From NCBI GenBank assembly GCA_030035585.1, contig CM057468.1, positions 56,974,145-57,038,144 on the forward strand: a stretch of DNA of 64,000 nucleotides. Direction: 5' to 3'. Below are positions 23,291-35,064 of the stretch, one piece after another. Below the pieces are notes generated by a model. That model had not been told where the DNA came from. It searched no databases and saw only the letters and a program-made list of their open reading frames with translations. Both the position numbers and the translations under genes were made by a program. Position 1 is the first letter of the stretch. Every line of letters begins with the position of its first letter. Source of the stretch: Dugong dugon (lineage: Eukaryota; Chordata; Mammalia; Sirenia; Dugongidae).

Positions 23291-23560
23291 AAACAATTCA
23301 ACTTACAACATGAATATATCACAATTTATTTGTTCATTTGGATTTTGATGGACATTTGGGTTTTTTCACTTTTTGGTTATTATGAATAGGGCTACTATAA
23401 ACATTCTTGTACCTGAATTTTTGGTAAACATGCACACATTTCCATTAGGTATGTGCCTAGAGGTGTAAATGCTGGGTCACAGAGTATGTATAGGTTCAGA
23501 TTTAATATAAACTGTTCTGGGCTTACCTTTACAGCAAAAAACATAAGAATCCCATAACAG

Positions 23561-24040
23561 TCTTCAGGTTTGCAAAAAAATATTCTAGGGCTTCATCAAT
23601 TTCTTCATGAACTTTTCTTAGTCATCTGACATGCAAATTATTCTTTCTCTTTTTCTCTCTTTAGCGTCTACCATGCCACAAATCTTAGACTTCCTCTTAT
23701 TGACCTATCAACTGCTGAAATTCTACCAGAATTTCTGTAGCTTAGCTGCTCAAATTGTTTTCCAATATCACTTTTGGCAAGTTAATAAAATCCTGAATCT
23801 GTTCCAAAATATGCAATTTGACTTTGCAATCAATTTGCACTGTATTTAGATTGTATTTTTGAAATGAGTTCCTTCCAAATTTTATCTAAAAGCAACAGAA
23901 GACTGACTGAGTAGGAAGCTGACTGGATGCGTGAGTTTGCAAAAAAAAAGGTAACAAGTAGAAAAATATTTGAGTGAAAATAAATGTTATAAATATTCAG
24001 TTTTCCATGAGATATTTGTTATAATAACCCTTTCTTGTTT
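23561..24040. other. Unassigned AT-rich stretch
   Basis: The open frame at about 23631-23849 has no recognisable domain. No named repeat seen. Confidence 0.4.
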
Positions 24041-24044
24041 ATGC

Positions 24045-24225
24045 TAAATGCTCTACTGCTAACAGAAAGGCAGGCAGTTCAAACCCACCAGCCACTCCAT
24101 GGGAGAAAGATGTGGCTATCTGCTCCTGTAAAGATTACAGCTTTGGAAACCTTATGGACAATTCTACTCTGTCCTATAGGGTTGCTATGAGTTGGAATTG
24201 ACTCAGTGGCAGTGGGTTTGGTTTT
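24045..24225 (+). mobile_element. AfroSINE, long form, head truncated
   Basis: Forward copy starting in the degraded head ('ctctactgctaacagaaagg'), keeping the central segment ('gggagaaagatgtggctat', 'taaagattacagctttgg') and ending in 'cagtggcagtgggtttgg'. The tail and flank are duplicated downstream. No clear target duplication. Confidence 0.85.
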
Positions 24226-24282
24226 TGTTTTTTTTCTTACCATGCAATTTGGTTTTTGGTTTTTTTTTTTCTTACTATGCAA
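24217..24282 (+). repeat. Two-copy tandem of SINE tail plus flank
   Basis: A T/G-rich tail followed by 'cttaccatgcaa' (24217-24247) is repeated with 'cttactatgcaa' (24248-24282). The second copy has a longer T-run. Looks like slippage or a small duplication at the SINE end. Confidence 0.7.
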
Positions 24283-24289
24283 CCTAATA

Positions 24290-24860
24290 ACTGTGAGAAG
24301 TCCAAAGAAGGAACATTCAAATAATTTGAATATAACTGTACATATACCAAATTTTGAAAGAAAATATACTAAACTAAAAACAGTGGTTTTCTTGGTGGTG
24401 GGATTAAAGGCAATTTTGTTTTAATACTTTCTTTCATTTTGTACAATAAATATGCATTATATTTATAAGCAGAAAAAAATCCATAAAGATTATACTAAAA
24501 TTGAAATTTGTTTCCCTTTCAACATCTACTTATTGATCTTAGGTCACCTTTATGTAGCAACACATAATAAATTTAACTTGTGTCCTACATGAGAGCTCTT
24601 GAAATATTTTACAACAGTTCCAATTGTCTCTTCTTCGTATACCCTTCCACAATTTCATTACATGGTTTTGGACCTTCTGCAATTTACTTGCTTTTCTTTG
24701 AACATCCTTTAGTTTCTTGTGTTCTTCCAAAAATACATTCTGATACATATAACAATAGGAGCCACTGTTGATTTTTTAAGCTATCAAACTTGTGGCTTTC
24801 ATAATATGTATGGTAATTTTAGATCTATATGGTGACAAATAAGGGTCTGTCTCTACTATT
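24290..24860. other. Unassigned AT-rich stretch
   Basis: No gene, RNA or repeat family recognised. Confidence 0.4.
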
Positions 24861-25022
24861 TGGAGCCCTGGTGGTGCAGTGGTTAAGAGCTTGGCTGCTA
24901 ACCAAAAGGTCGGCAGTTCGAATCCACCAGTCACTCCTTGGAAACCCTATGGGGCAATTCTACTCTGTACTATAGGGTCGCTATGAGTCGGAATCAACTT
25001 CATGGCAACGGGTTTTTTGGTT
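24861..25022 (+). mobile_element. AfroSINE, short form, near consensus
   Basis: The best-preserved copy in the window. The tRNA-like head has a good A box (24872-24882) and B box (24915-24925). The body includes 'ccctatggggcaattctac', and the tail 'tagggtcgctatgagtcgga' and 'atggcaacgggtt'. Target duplications 'tctctactatt' (24850-24860) and 'tctctattatt' (25023-25033). Probably among the youngest insertions here. Confidence 0.97.
24872..24925 (+). promoter_or_regulatory. Internal Pol III promoter (A and B boxes) of AfroSINE
   Basis: The A box 'tggtgcagtgg' (24872-24882) fits TRGYNNARNNG and the B box 'agttcgaatcc' (24915-24925) fits RGTTCRANNCC. The 32-bp gap between them is tRNA-like. These could direct RNA polymerase III if not silenced. 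Whether this copy is transcribed cannot be told from sequence. Confidence 0.75.
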
Positions 25023-25033
25023 TCTCTATTATT

Positions 25034-25700
25034 CAGTCTGGAAAATAGAGTTTATAAGCACTGCAAATATAAATATTTCTACTACACATGAAATGTTCTC
25101 AACTTTAAATTTTCACAACTAAGGTCATTACTCTTATGTTTATTTTTATGTATTTCAAAATCTAGGCTACACATGAATATAAAGGGTAATGGAAATAGCT
25201 GCATTTCTGTTTTATCCCCCACATGTACTAATAACAAATGGTTCCACAACAATGATTAGACACATTTTAATCTCCACTGTTTTATAAGCAACGTAATATC
25301 ATCCAGCATTTATTTTTCCTCCCCCTACAAAGAAAAAGCAAAAAATATGATAATATTGTAGACCAGAATTTTGGCAAGTAGTAATGTTTCTGTCAAATAC
25401 AGGAATCATATTAAAATAAACAGCTAGAATATTTTTTCACATAGGGTTTATTTTAGATGGCAATATATTTCATCATAAATCATTTTAAACAGTTCTCTAT
25501 TTTTATTTTCATACTACTAACTCATATCTAGATTTGGATTCCTAAAAGGTCAGCAATGCTATAGATACACCAGGCCCAATAAACATCTCTATTATTTTAA
25601 ATACATCAGCAATCCTATATTATTATTAGAGCTAAAAGAAAAAAATCTATCAACTTAACTGGAATTCAACAGTTACCCAAATATTCAGAATTTTTTTTTA
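25034..25700. other. Unassigned AT-rich stretch
   Basis: No gene or named repeat recognised. Confidence 0.4.
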
Positions 25701-25719
25701 ATGTAAAGCTCATATGTTC

Positions 25720-26190
25720 ACTGGTGTTCACTGATTAATAAATACACAGATATACATTGAAGCATTTGTTTTGTAATAGAGAATAATTGGAAACAAACTA
25801 AATGTCTAACATTAGGGAAAAAGTTAATCATGTATACCTACAATGTGGGTAACATGCAACTGTTAAAATAAATTAGCAGTGTCTGTACCTTCCAACATAG
25901 AAGGCTGTCCTTAATATTTTGCTGAGTTAAAAAGAAATTTTGCAGGAAAATATGCACAGATGGTCAATAGGTAGGTAGATAGGTAGGAAGGCAGGCAGAC
26001 AGAGAAAGAGAGAGATGCAAATTTGTTTGTAAATGTACAGCAAAAAGTTTGTAAGGATTATATTAACTGTACTTTTTCCAAGGAAATGGAAGTACAGGCA
26101 GAGAGATTTATTATTTTTTAATTATTCACTCATAATTTGATATTTTTTAACAACAAGCATGTTCTTATTTTGAAATTAAAAAAAGAAAAA
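25720..26190 (+). mobile_element. Old LINE-1 3' end
   Basis: Decayed ORF2 end ('aataattggaaacaaactaa', 'catgcaactgttaaaataa') and 3' UTR ('acaacaagcatgttctta', 'tttgaaattaaaaaaag'). A GGTA/GGCA/GA-rich microsatellite at 25970-26013 has expanded inside it. Confidence 0.7.
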
Positions 26191-27682
26191 TCATAAAATA
26201 CTGTTTACAAAGACAGCAAGGTTAGGGTAAAGGAGAAGATTTGACAATCTGATGCTAAAACGTATCCCTAGCTTTTTTCTTTTTTCAAGGCTTGTCAAAT
26301 CCATGCTAAACACATTCTTTTTTAATTTCTCTTTAAAATCCACCCTCACTTGGCATGTGAAAGAATGAATAGTGACCATTGCTGATGAATGGCTGGGTTT
26401 AGACCAGTGATGTCATACGCGCCAACCTACAAAACCATAAACATAATCTGAATATGACAATGAACTTTATTTATTTTTGGTTATCTTCTGAATTCCAAAT
26501 TAGATACAGTCCTCTAACTTTAGTGGAAGCTCTGTGTATGTGTCTGAGAGTGAGGGAGCCAACAAAGGGTAGTGTTTGTCCCACTGAATTTAAATGTCTC
26601 TGCACATTATACTCTGGGCTGGCCAGATGACAAAGGCCCTTGCCAGCTCTACACTCTTTAAATAGAGACCTACACTTTTTTTAAAATAGAGCTTATTTGT
26701 TCCAGAGAAAGGTTTTCTTTCCTTCTGCTCAAATTGTGTTCTTTAAGGAGCAAATGAGCCTCCAAGCCATCAGCAGCTCACACACATACCCAAGATGCGT
26801 TTGACTTGTAAGCAGATTTTTTTTCAGAAGAATTAAATAAAAGTCTTCTTTTTATTCTCTGTTTTTATTTCAAATACCTAATGAAAAGGTCAAGTCACTT
26901 TCAGGATATTTCCAAATATTGCTGTCAACTATGTTTTTGGCCAATTTAATTAACCAACTATGCATAAAAGAAGGTATTTGATTCAGGCACGCTGAGTTTC
27001 AAAACAACGCCTTCATTGCTAACTATCTGTAAAGAGCTCTGCCTACAGGCATTTGGGAACAGTTAGGCCTGGACACAACAAAAAGAAAAAAACTGCTGGC
27101 ACTGATGAACAGTACTGGGTTTAAATTTTCATTAAAAGTGGACCAGAAAACTCTGAAAATCAACACAGATTATCACAGGCACTTATTTCTCTCAATAGTG
27201 GTACGTGTAATCTAAAACAAAATTTTAGGGTCCAGTCTGCCCCTGTATATTTTAACATCAATTATATGTACCATGACAACATAGGGAAAGTATTTAGTAG
27301 GCAGAAAATAACCAATCTCTCAATATATAAATTCAATTTATACTATCATCTAGAAAATAAAACATAAATACATAAACAAATCACACAACTCATTCAAAAA
27401 TAGCCTCCAGTAGAAAACAATGAAGTATTCACCAAAAAAGTTAAAGTAACTCAATGTAATTGGATGTAGATTACTACTTAAAGAAAGTTGTGACTTAAGC
27501 TAATAGAACTAATTTTACCTTCCATGATCAGTGAAAGCTGATTATAGCTGATTAAGTACGGTAATCTGTTGCCGTGATATGATTATTGTCTTGAGAAAAT
27601 GCATAATTCATTTTTATGCAGCTGTGAATTCTTGTATCATTGAAATGGTAAATGTAACTGCCTGCATTTCTACAATACATAT
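26191..27682. other. Repeat-poor stretch, no gene recognised
   Basis: About 1.5 kb without recent repeats. Less simple than its surroundings, with balanced composition at 26560-26800 and 27520-27680. No coding frame. A candidate for conserved noncoding sequence, which cannot be judged without a comparison. Confidence 0.4.
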
Positions 27683-27779
27683 AGTGGCAACTGGGCAGGA
27701 CCTGCTCATGTTATAGAATGATTAAGTTTTGTATGAGTCTGAATCAACTCGACAGCATACAACAACGACAACAACAAAT
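27683..27779 (+). mobile_element. RTE 3' end, diverged
   Basis: Reads 'actgggcaggacctgctc', 'tatgagtctgaatcaactcg' and ends 'caacaacgacaacaacaa'. The order and the CAA-repeat end match the RTE tails at 21570 and 36266, with more substitutions. Confidence 0.7.
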
Positions 27780-28449
27780 AAAATACAAAAGCTTTGGGTT
27801 TGCATTCATATAGTTAAATATTTACAGCTCTAAATAATGCATCAGTTGTATATTCTCTGGAAATTTAGTCATTAAATTAAACAGATGAAAAGATAATATT
27901 TTGTACCTTTAGTATATCCAAACTAAATGGAGGGAGGTCATATTGTAACAAAAGATTATAAACAGCACTTGATGGTAATGAGCAAGAAGAGTGGTTAGTA
28001 AAACCCTACTTCGAGAAAAATGACAATAGACCAGTGTTAGCAGCCACTGAATGTAAACAATTTATATTTTGGCACCAAACATTTATCTAACCATCTCAGT
28101 TGGCAATACTGTATTAATTTAATGAGTGTATCTTTCGGGTATGGCATAATATGAAGAATTATTAACCTGAAATTTAGAAGAGAAAAGAAGTTTTGGTAAT
28201 ATCAGATAACCAGACTTCCGTGTACTATCACCTCATCCTCATATTCATTAAAAAATAATGAATATGGTTGTACATTGCAAATTTAAATATCAAGATAAGT
28301 ATGGGATACAGTATTTGAAGGATGAATATACCGATCTAGCTTTCCCCACTTATTTACAGGATATCCTATTCAGTATTTAAAAAATATATACTGAAATGTC
28401 TATTCAGAGACTGATTTTATTGCTGTTTAGAGTAAATCACCATATTTAT
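27780..28449. other. Unassigned AT-rich stretch
   Basis: No gene or named repeat recognised. Confidence 0.4.
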
Positions 28450-28610
28450 GGAGCCCTGGTGGCACAGTGGTTAAGAGATCAGCTGCTAACCAAAAGATCG
28501 GCAGTTCAAATCTACCAGCCCCTCCTTGGAAACCCTATGAGGCAATCTCTCTCTGTTCGACAGGGCTGCTATGAGTCGGAATCGACTTGACAGCAATGGG
28601 TTTTAATGGG
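28450..28610 (+). mobile_element. AfroSINE, short form
   Basis: Full-length forward copy from 'ggagccctggtggcacagtg' to 'gacagcaatgggtttt'. The body carries a local change ('ctctctctgttcgacaggg'). Target duplications not resolved. A CA microsatellite lies just downstream at about 28665-28700. Confidence 0.92.
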
Positions 28611-28614
28611 TTTC

Positions 28615-31039
28615 TCATACCAAGCATAAGCTTATGATGTCTTTCTCTTCCTGATCTATACGTATACATACACACACACGCACATATACACACACAGACA
28701 TACAGTACATATGCACACATGCAAATATGTGTTTGGGTACACAACTTCAAACTGGGTTCCACTGTCAAAGTATTTGATAGCTATTGAATTATATTTTATA
28801 AATGAAAGGTGGTGATCTACTAGTCAACACAAAGAGTTAAATACTTGGTTTTAAACATATATATAGATACACTGTCTTGAGAGCTTCATTAATATTTGTC
28901 TCCAGGGCTGTGATTAAGAGAACATAACATGTTTTTTAGAATGGGCTATAACTAACATCTGAAACGCCAAGACTTAAAAAAATGCATCCTCAGTGGTATA
29001 ACTAGTACTTACCTACCTCCTGTTTGTTTAACTCTATTTATTTCTATGAAGTGTATGTGTGTGTTTCCTGTAACACAAGCAGTTTCCAACCTGATTTTTA
29101 CTAGAAGGGCAAGACTACTTTACCACTGGTCTTCTTCAGTTTAATTTTCTGTCAGACAAAATACAGTTACATTAAATCACTCAATAATTTACTCTGACCG
29201 TTTTGTCATTATACACAAAATGAATGCTAAAATATAACATCCCTGTGAAAATTTGTAATCAAAAGCAATGAAAGTAGTTTTCTTCTGAAAAATCTCAAAT
29301 CAACAAACCACTTAAGATGAAGTAGGACCTCACCATCCCTGGCTGATCAAGAATTATTAAGTGACTGGCTAATTCCATGGAAGTGGGTTTGTATCAGGGC
29401 AAGGACTGCTGTGAATTCTGTCTGTGGCATCCCAGCAAATCAGGGGCTCTCACTGAATTGTGTTGCTTCAGGAGAATAATTCAGATACTAGCAGTCAAAG
29501 GGTAATCAGCCTTGTGGCTGGTGCATTCACTATAGCTGAATCCCCAAACAGTTCTGCTTACAAATCACATCAGCCTCACATCAAAGTTACCTTTCTTGGT
29601 TTGAAGCTGTACATCTGTGGCTGGGCTGGGACTGAATGAGTCTCTGGGGATGTGGACAAACCAGTTGCTAATTAACCAGCCACTGTCTTTACAATATGTC
29701 CACTGAAAACCCCAGAGAGAAGAAAAAATACAGCTTTCCCATGGCACTGCAGCATAAAGACTCATAAATAGATTTTGAAAAGTAGTAGGATGGTGTAAAC
29801 TCATTCTGCTCAAAAGGATAAAACCTATTACAGGCACAAGTCAATTCAGATTACTCTGAGAACAACTAGTATTTCAAATAATGCAGCCTCTTAGGCTTCC
29901 ATTGAAATTCCAAGGTAACCAACTGATTATAGGCCCCCCCAATGGAGTTAAAGTGAACATATGAATACATCAGACAAAGGTAGTGTGGGAGGGAGGGCCC
30001 TGGAGGGTATGTATCATAATATGGAGTACAAGTCTCAGATTTGCAGGAAAGTAACTACTGCAATTGGTGGAAAATGTGAATTGTCTCAATTTAACTTATT
30101 TCAAAGCATTAACGTGAATCTTCAGGCTACATGGAGTAAGGTATCTTGTAAGAGACATGAATGGGACAGAGAAAAATATCATACTTCTTCCCACCCACCC
30201 TCCACAACTAACATCATGGTGGAAAATGCTAAATGTTGACAGAAAGAAATCTTGTATATAATGTCAGTGTGCATAAATATAGTGGTTGGTGGTCATACAT
30301 CATCTTAGTTTGCTCTCACTTTGAAGAGTCCCTGAGCTCGGAATGAAAAATTTGTATGAAAATTAATTCCCCCTCTGTGTCTCTGTAGCACTTGTAACCA
30401 TATCAATCCCTCTCAGAATGAAAGCTGGATGGAAGAAAAGTGGGGCTATTATATAATTTGCTTTCTTTTATTTAAATTGGTAAAACTGGTCTCCTGACAG
30501 TCTCACCACAAAACAAGTGAATACTGAAAAACATCTTCAGAATGTAAGATAATTTGCAACCTATATTATGCATGTGTGAAAATAAAGGCTGAGATAAATC
30601 ACAACATATTCTTTCCAAGCAAGTGCCATACCACTGTGTAGAAAAAATAGGTTTTATATACGCATCTGTATGTATATAAGTGTGTATGTGTATGTTCTGC
30701 ATGCTTTCTAAAGCCTTCCATATATATTTATTTACAGTTTAACATTTTACATTGCCACATAAGTGCTAAAATATTAAAATTTCATAAAACATGAAAGGTA
30801 ATCCAAAGTGGAAAGACAAATGCCCAAGCATAATATAACAATAAGTGCTGACAGGTAATATGGATGAAGTGATAGACTACTTAAAAGGCAATGACCAGAA
30901 GTCTATGGAACCCCAGACATGAAAAAATTTATGAAGCTGCTATTAACATTAGAATGGCATGGTCTTAAATATACAAATGTTAAAACTAGAAAGGATTCTG
31001 AGTCAGAATCTAATGTACTCCTTCAGCTTTTATGAACAT
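28615..31039. other. Long stretch without recent repeats, no gene recognised
   Basis: Contains a CA tract (28665-28700), a short C-run (29934-29940) and a TG tract (about 30665-30695). The open frames at 29565-29837 (minus) and 29961-30239 (plus) show no domain or family resemblance. 29310-29830 has balanced composition and no simple repeats. Confidence 0.45.
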
Positions 31040-31195
31040 GTGATAGTATTATATCCATCTTATAGATGAAGAAACAAGTTCCAGAGAAGTTCACTGAATT
31101 GCCAAATTCCCTAACAGCAAAGAGCAGTAACTTTGAACTAGAATCCAGATCTCATTTCCCCTCATGCTCTGCCCATATCATTAACTCTTATTATG
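31040..31195 (-). repeat. MIR-like ancient SINE
   Basis: 'tagatgaagaaacaagttcc' and 'gaagttcactgaattgcc' follow the reverse-oriented MIR core pattern (gatgaggaaactgaggc...gttaagtaacttgcc), with 'gaactagaatccagatctc' after it. Weak. Confidence 0.45.
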
Positions 31196-32179
31196 AAACT
31201 GGCTTACAAAATGTTAATAGGAATGCCTGGAAGTCAAATACTACCAGAAATGATAGTATTTAAATACAAATATGAGATTATCAGGGTTTGAAAAAGACAT
31301 GTGAGGCTGTAGAGAGAAAGAGGATCAAGTAGATTCCAGAGTTTTATGTGTTTTGTCATGTTGGTTTATCATGGCAAATACAGTGGTTGTGGCTTTTTAC
31401 AATCATCAACACGTATGTATGCCTATCTAGCCTTTATTTTAGGGAAAAGAAAGGTTAAGATAATCTATAAAGATAATGAAATAGAAGTAGAGAAAAGAAG
31501 AGTTGGGATACAAAATGATGTCAGAAATAAAAATAAGAGAAATTGCATGACAAAACAACCTATACACCCACTTTTGGGAAGACCCCAAATTTAGCTCTAG
31601 ACTTTTAAACCACAATGTAAAGAAGTAAAATTGTTCTGTCACATATTTCACAGTGTCCCAAAGATAGAAACTGAACTAGGAGAAATACAGTTATTCTTAC
31701 ATTAATAACATGCAGAAGTTTATTCCAGGTGTTACCTTGATAACATCCTAAAAGTAGATGCGATGATGGATTTCATAAAATATTTTCTCTTAACAAGTTT
31801 CAATATAAGCTAAGGATATTACTACAAAGTATCATTAAGTACAGGTAGTGCAATAGATAGAAACTTCTGAACTTTCTAAACTCAACCCACAATAATAAAT
31901 ATTGCATAGGATATGCATGTGTGTATGTCTACATATATGTTCACATTTGTGTACACAAACATACATACAGAGAAACAAAAGTTTTATGAAATGATACAGA
32001 GAAAAAGAGAGAGAGAATGAAGGAGGAGGCACAGACTGAACATTTTATGTGACAATCTCCTGATTTTGATTCTCAGCATTCCCCATGCCATCACCAACAC
32101 TGGGTATTAACAATCTTTTAAAAATTGTTTACCAATTCTCAGGATGAAGAAAGGTATCTCATAATAATTTTAATATTTT
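31196..32179. other. Unassigned AT-rich stretch
   Basis: Includes an imperfect TG/CA tract at about 31915-31965 and a GA tract at 32000-32020. Open frames are featureless. Confidence 0.4.
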
Positions 32180-32425
32180 TGATACCTTATGAACTTAAGC
32201 ATCTGTCATATATTTATTGGTCATTAGAATTTCTTCTTCTGTTTAAATTGTGTTTGCACATCCCTTGGTCATATGTATACACTGAGTTTTTCTTGTTCCT
32301 GATTTGTAGCAACAAGAACTTTTATATATTAACTCTGCACCTAATATATATACTAAATACATTATCTCTCAGTCTGCAATATGTCAAATTTGCAATCTTT
32401 TCCTTTATGTTTTCTGAAGTATATA
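32180..32425 (-). mobile_element. Old LINE-1 3' fragment
   Basis: 'catatatttattggtcatta', 'atttcttcttctgttt' and 'ttgtagcaacaagaactttt' follow the complement of the L1 ORF2 C-terminal region. The 121-codon plus-strand frame over this segment is a by-product of the antisense repeat, not a gene. Confidence 0.6.
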
Positions 32426-33587
32426 TTTTGCTGGTAGGAATTTTTAAAAAATGTATTACAGATGAACACACAGAGTCTGAGAAGAGTTAAATGACTCTTC
32501 CATGATCACATAACTAATAGGTCTACACCGATGATTAAGAAGGTCTGAATTTAGTTGGCTGAAATTCCTCTGGCTAGAGCTCAAACAAGTTGCAGTAACA
32601 AAAAAGCCGTATGATATTTTTGGCAGCTCTTATCTTAGTGTTCTTGAATACATTACATATACATAAACACACACACCCCACATGTACACATACAGTCTTT
32701 TAAAATTCTCTTTTACCCTCATATATAAAAGACTACTTTCCACAGACCATTGTAGCTTCAAATCAAGTGAAATTGAGCCTAAAATAAACTTTAATTAAAA
32801 TCAGCTCAGAAAGCATGATACTGGATTGCCAGTGCTATGAGATTTACAGAGTTGTAACTAGTATATAAAAACTCCAGTCCCACTGGAAGAAAGCCTTCAT
32901 AAAAAAAACTCTCTATCCTCACATTAGCCTCGTCCTAAAGAGAATCATCAGTTAATAATATGTACGTTAGAAGTATTAGTATAGATAGATGTATTTATCA
33001 GTGTATGATACATAACAGAGGTTGAATTTCAGGACCAGTAATCCCATTATTTCCATTACATCAAGTCTATTCCTTATCCATCTACTCCTTCCCTCAATAA
33101 ATAAATAGGGATAAATCCTCATCTACTTTCATTATCTGCTAATCCTAACACATGGATGATTTAACTATAAATTGTAAATTAAAAGGGAGCTTCATTTAGC
33201 AAATATGAAATTTTTAAGAAAATAATCTATTGAGTTTCCAATTTATAAGGTACAACCATTCTTAGCAGATGGTAAAGGGTTTTGTACGCTTTTTGCATCC
33301 TTTCCCTTGCAAAGAAATTAAATGAAATTTTTATTGCACACATGAAGCATAAAACAGTTCTTCATGGTAATTCCACTACTTAAAATCATTAGGACAGATG
33401 GAATTCCTAAAGATCTGTCTATCTTTAAATTTGTGTGAAAATAAAACAACACATATAGATTTTTATAAACAGAAAAATGAATCGAATTGAGGAAACTTTA
33501 TCCAACTACCTCACCATAATTCACCAGAGTTCTTAATAGGATTACACTAATTTTCAATAACTGTAGATTTTTTTCCCATTGAGATTA
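32426..33587. other. Unassigned AT-rich stretch
   Basis: No gene recognised. A short CA tract at about 32665-32695. No named repeat seen. Confidence 0.4.
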
Positions 33588-33592
33588 CTGCC

Positions 33593-34191
33593 TGTGATGG
33601 TTAAGATTGTGTGTCAACTTGGATGGGCCATGATTCTCACTGTTTGTATGTGATCACTCCCATGACGGAATGTGCTGTGACTAGCCAATCAGTTGAAAGG
33701 GAGTTTCCTTGGGGGTGTGGCCTACATCTGAATATAAGCAGATGTTCTAGCTTCTTTGCTTGCTCTGGATCCTGCAGCTACTTCCCGTTCATCTGACCTC
33801 TGGTTCTTGGGACTTGAGCTATCTGCTAATTTTGAGATTCATCGATCTTCACAGCCTGTGAGTTGGAGCCCTGCTCTCTGACCTGCTGATCTTGGATTCG
33901 CCAGCCCCTGCAGCTATGTGAATCAGAAGAAGCCTTGCAGTCTTGCCTGCCCTCTCGGGATTCATCAATCTTCACAGCCTGTGAGCAAGAGCCCTTCTCT
34001 CCGACCTGTGAATCTTGGGTTCACCAGCCCCTGTGGCTACGTGAATCAAGAGAAGCTTCTACCCTGATCCACGGACTTGGGACATTCTAGCCTCTACAAT
34101 TGCGTGAGTCGTTTCCTTGGTATGAATCTCTCTGTACATATATTTATACACGTTAATGATTTTACCTCTCTAGAGAACCCAGCATAAGACA
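33593..34191 (+). mobile_element. Solo ERVL-type (MLT2-like) LTR
   Basis: A 599-bp solo LTR bounded by TG (33593) and CA (34191). The start 'tgtgatggttaagattgtg' with 'tgtgtcaacttgg' and the end 'ctctctagagaaccc...ataagaca' are typical of ERVL/MLT2 LTRs. Flanks 'ctgcc' (33588-33592) and 'ccgcc' (34192-34196) form a 5-bp target duplication with one C/T difference at a CpG. No internal retroviral sequence remains, so it arose by recombination between two LTRs. The middle carries a 123-bp tandem duplication. Confidence 0.88.
33834..34079 (+). repeat. 123-bp tandem duplication inside the LTR
   Basis: 'gagattcatcgatcttcaca' (33834) recurs as 'gggattcatcaatcttcaca' (33957), an offset of 123 bp. 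The copies stay in register through 'gcctgtgag', 'gacct', 'tcttg', 'tcaccagcccctg' and 'gtgaatca'. They differ at many positions, so the duplication is old or was present in the founding element. Confidence 0.85.
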
Positions 34192-34341
34192 CCGCCTAAA
34201 CCTTTGAGATGAGAGACAAAACAATAATCTTTTGCACTACTTTATTTGGAGTACAAATCTCAAAAATAGCATTTCAATCAAATTTTGATTGAACAATACC
34301 ACTTAGGGATTGAGCAGTAATTGATTTTATAAAACTTACTA

Positions 34342-34419
34342 TTTCTCATATATCACTTCAGTGATATATTTCTCATATATCACTTCAGTGATATATTTCT
34401 CATATATCACTTCAATATA
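34342..34419. repeat. 27-bp minisatellite, three copies, hairpin-forming
   Basis: The unit 'tttctcatatatcacttcag' plus 'tgatata' occurs at 34342-34368, 34369-34395 and, with a changed end, 34396-34419. The first two units are identical. Each contains 'atatatcac', a 4-base loop 'ttca' and 'gtgatatat', a perfect 9-bp inverted repeat. Confidence 0.9.
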
Positions 34420-34955
34420 ATTATTATACATTACTATTATTTGACTCTAGTATGGCATAGTCTATATAACCAAAGACTTTGATACTCCTACTGTAGCAGC
34501 GTATCATTGTGCAAAGCACCTGTCCTTCCAGATGTTTCAAGCACACAAAATGAACATTTTAATTTCCAGCACCATCCTCAGTGTTCAGTAGGTGAAAAGT
34601 AACATTATTCCTGATTCCAGGTAAATGCACAAACATTCTAACATGCGTTAGAATGCTTTAAAAGTGGCTCAGAATCTGAGGGACTGGGGTAGTTTATATC
34701 ATTAGAAGTGTAATGAGAAATCTATGTACATTTTTATTGAATGTTTCTCCATTCATTAATCCAACAACATTTATTTTAGTGTCAACCATGTGCAAGACCT
34801 CATAATAGACTCTGAAAATCCAAAGACAAAGATCTTAAAATACATGTCCTCACAAGAGTTCACAATCTACCAGATGAAACAGACAAGTTAATTGGTTAAA
34901 AAACAACAACAACATGGTTCTGCTCTAACAGAATAATGGATTGGGGGGTTGGGGG
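34420..34955. other. Unassigned stretch with ancient-repeat traces
   Basis: 34750-34890 has the 'aacaacatttatttt...cctcacaagagttcacaatct' pattern of ancient L1M-type repeats, but weakly. No gene. Confidence 0.35.
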
Positions 34956-34959
34956 AGCA

Positions 34960-35064
34960 AGAAAGAGATGCTTCCCAAGGGCAGAGAATTTGCCATATTC
35001 ACTGCTCTATCACCACTGACCAGTTCAGTACAAGAAGCCTAGTGGGTGCTCAATAAGCATTTGC
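34960..35064 (+). repeat. L2 LINE 3' end
   Basis: 'gggcagagaatttgccatat', 'actgctctatcacc', 'agtgggtgctcaataagc' and 'atttgctgga' follow the L2 3' terminus, which then runs into a GGCT/GGAT microsatellite. Confidence 0.65.

Larger units (their letters stand above)
22740..23560 (-). mobile_element. Old LINE-1 3' end, interrupted
   Basis: The left part (to about 22897, 'tgtgtctgggtctgtccttt' and 'gtgaggttcatcaat') and the right part (about 23305-23500, 'tgatggacatttgggttt', 'ggctactataaacattcttg', 'gtatgtgcctagaggtg') are the complement of an old L1 ORF2 end and 3' UTR. An LTR fragment and a hAT element lie between them. Confidence 0.7.

Noticed and set aside
24861-24930. tRNA-like sequence with A and B boxes
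   Set aside because: Head of an AfroSINE, not a tRNA gene. It continues into the SINE body and is flanked by target duplications.
32125-32490. 121-codon hydrophobic + frame resembling a membrane protein
   Set aside because: It overlaps an antisense L1 fragment. Antisense of A-rich L1 coding DNA is T-rich and gives Phe/Leu/Ile-rich frames.
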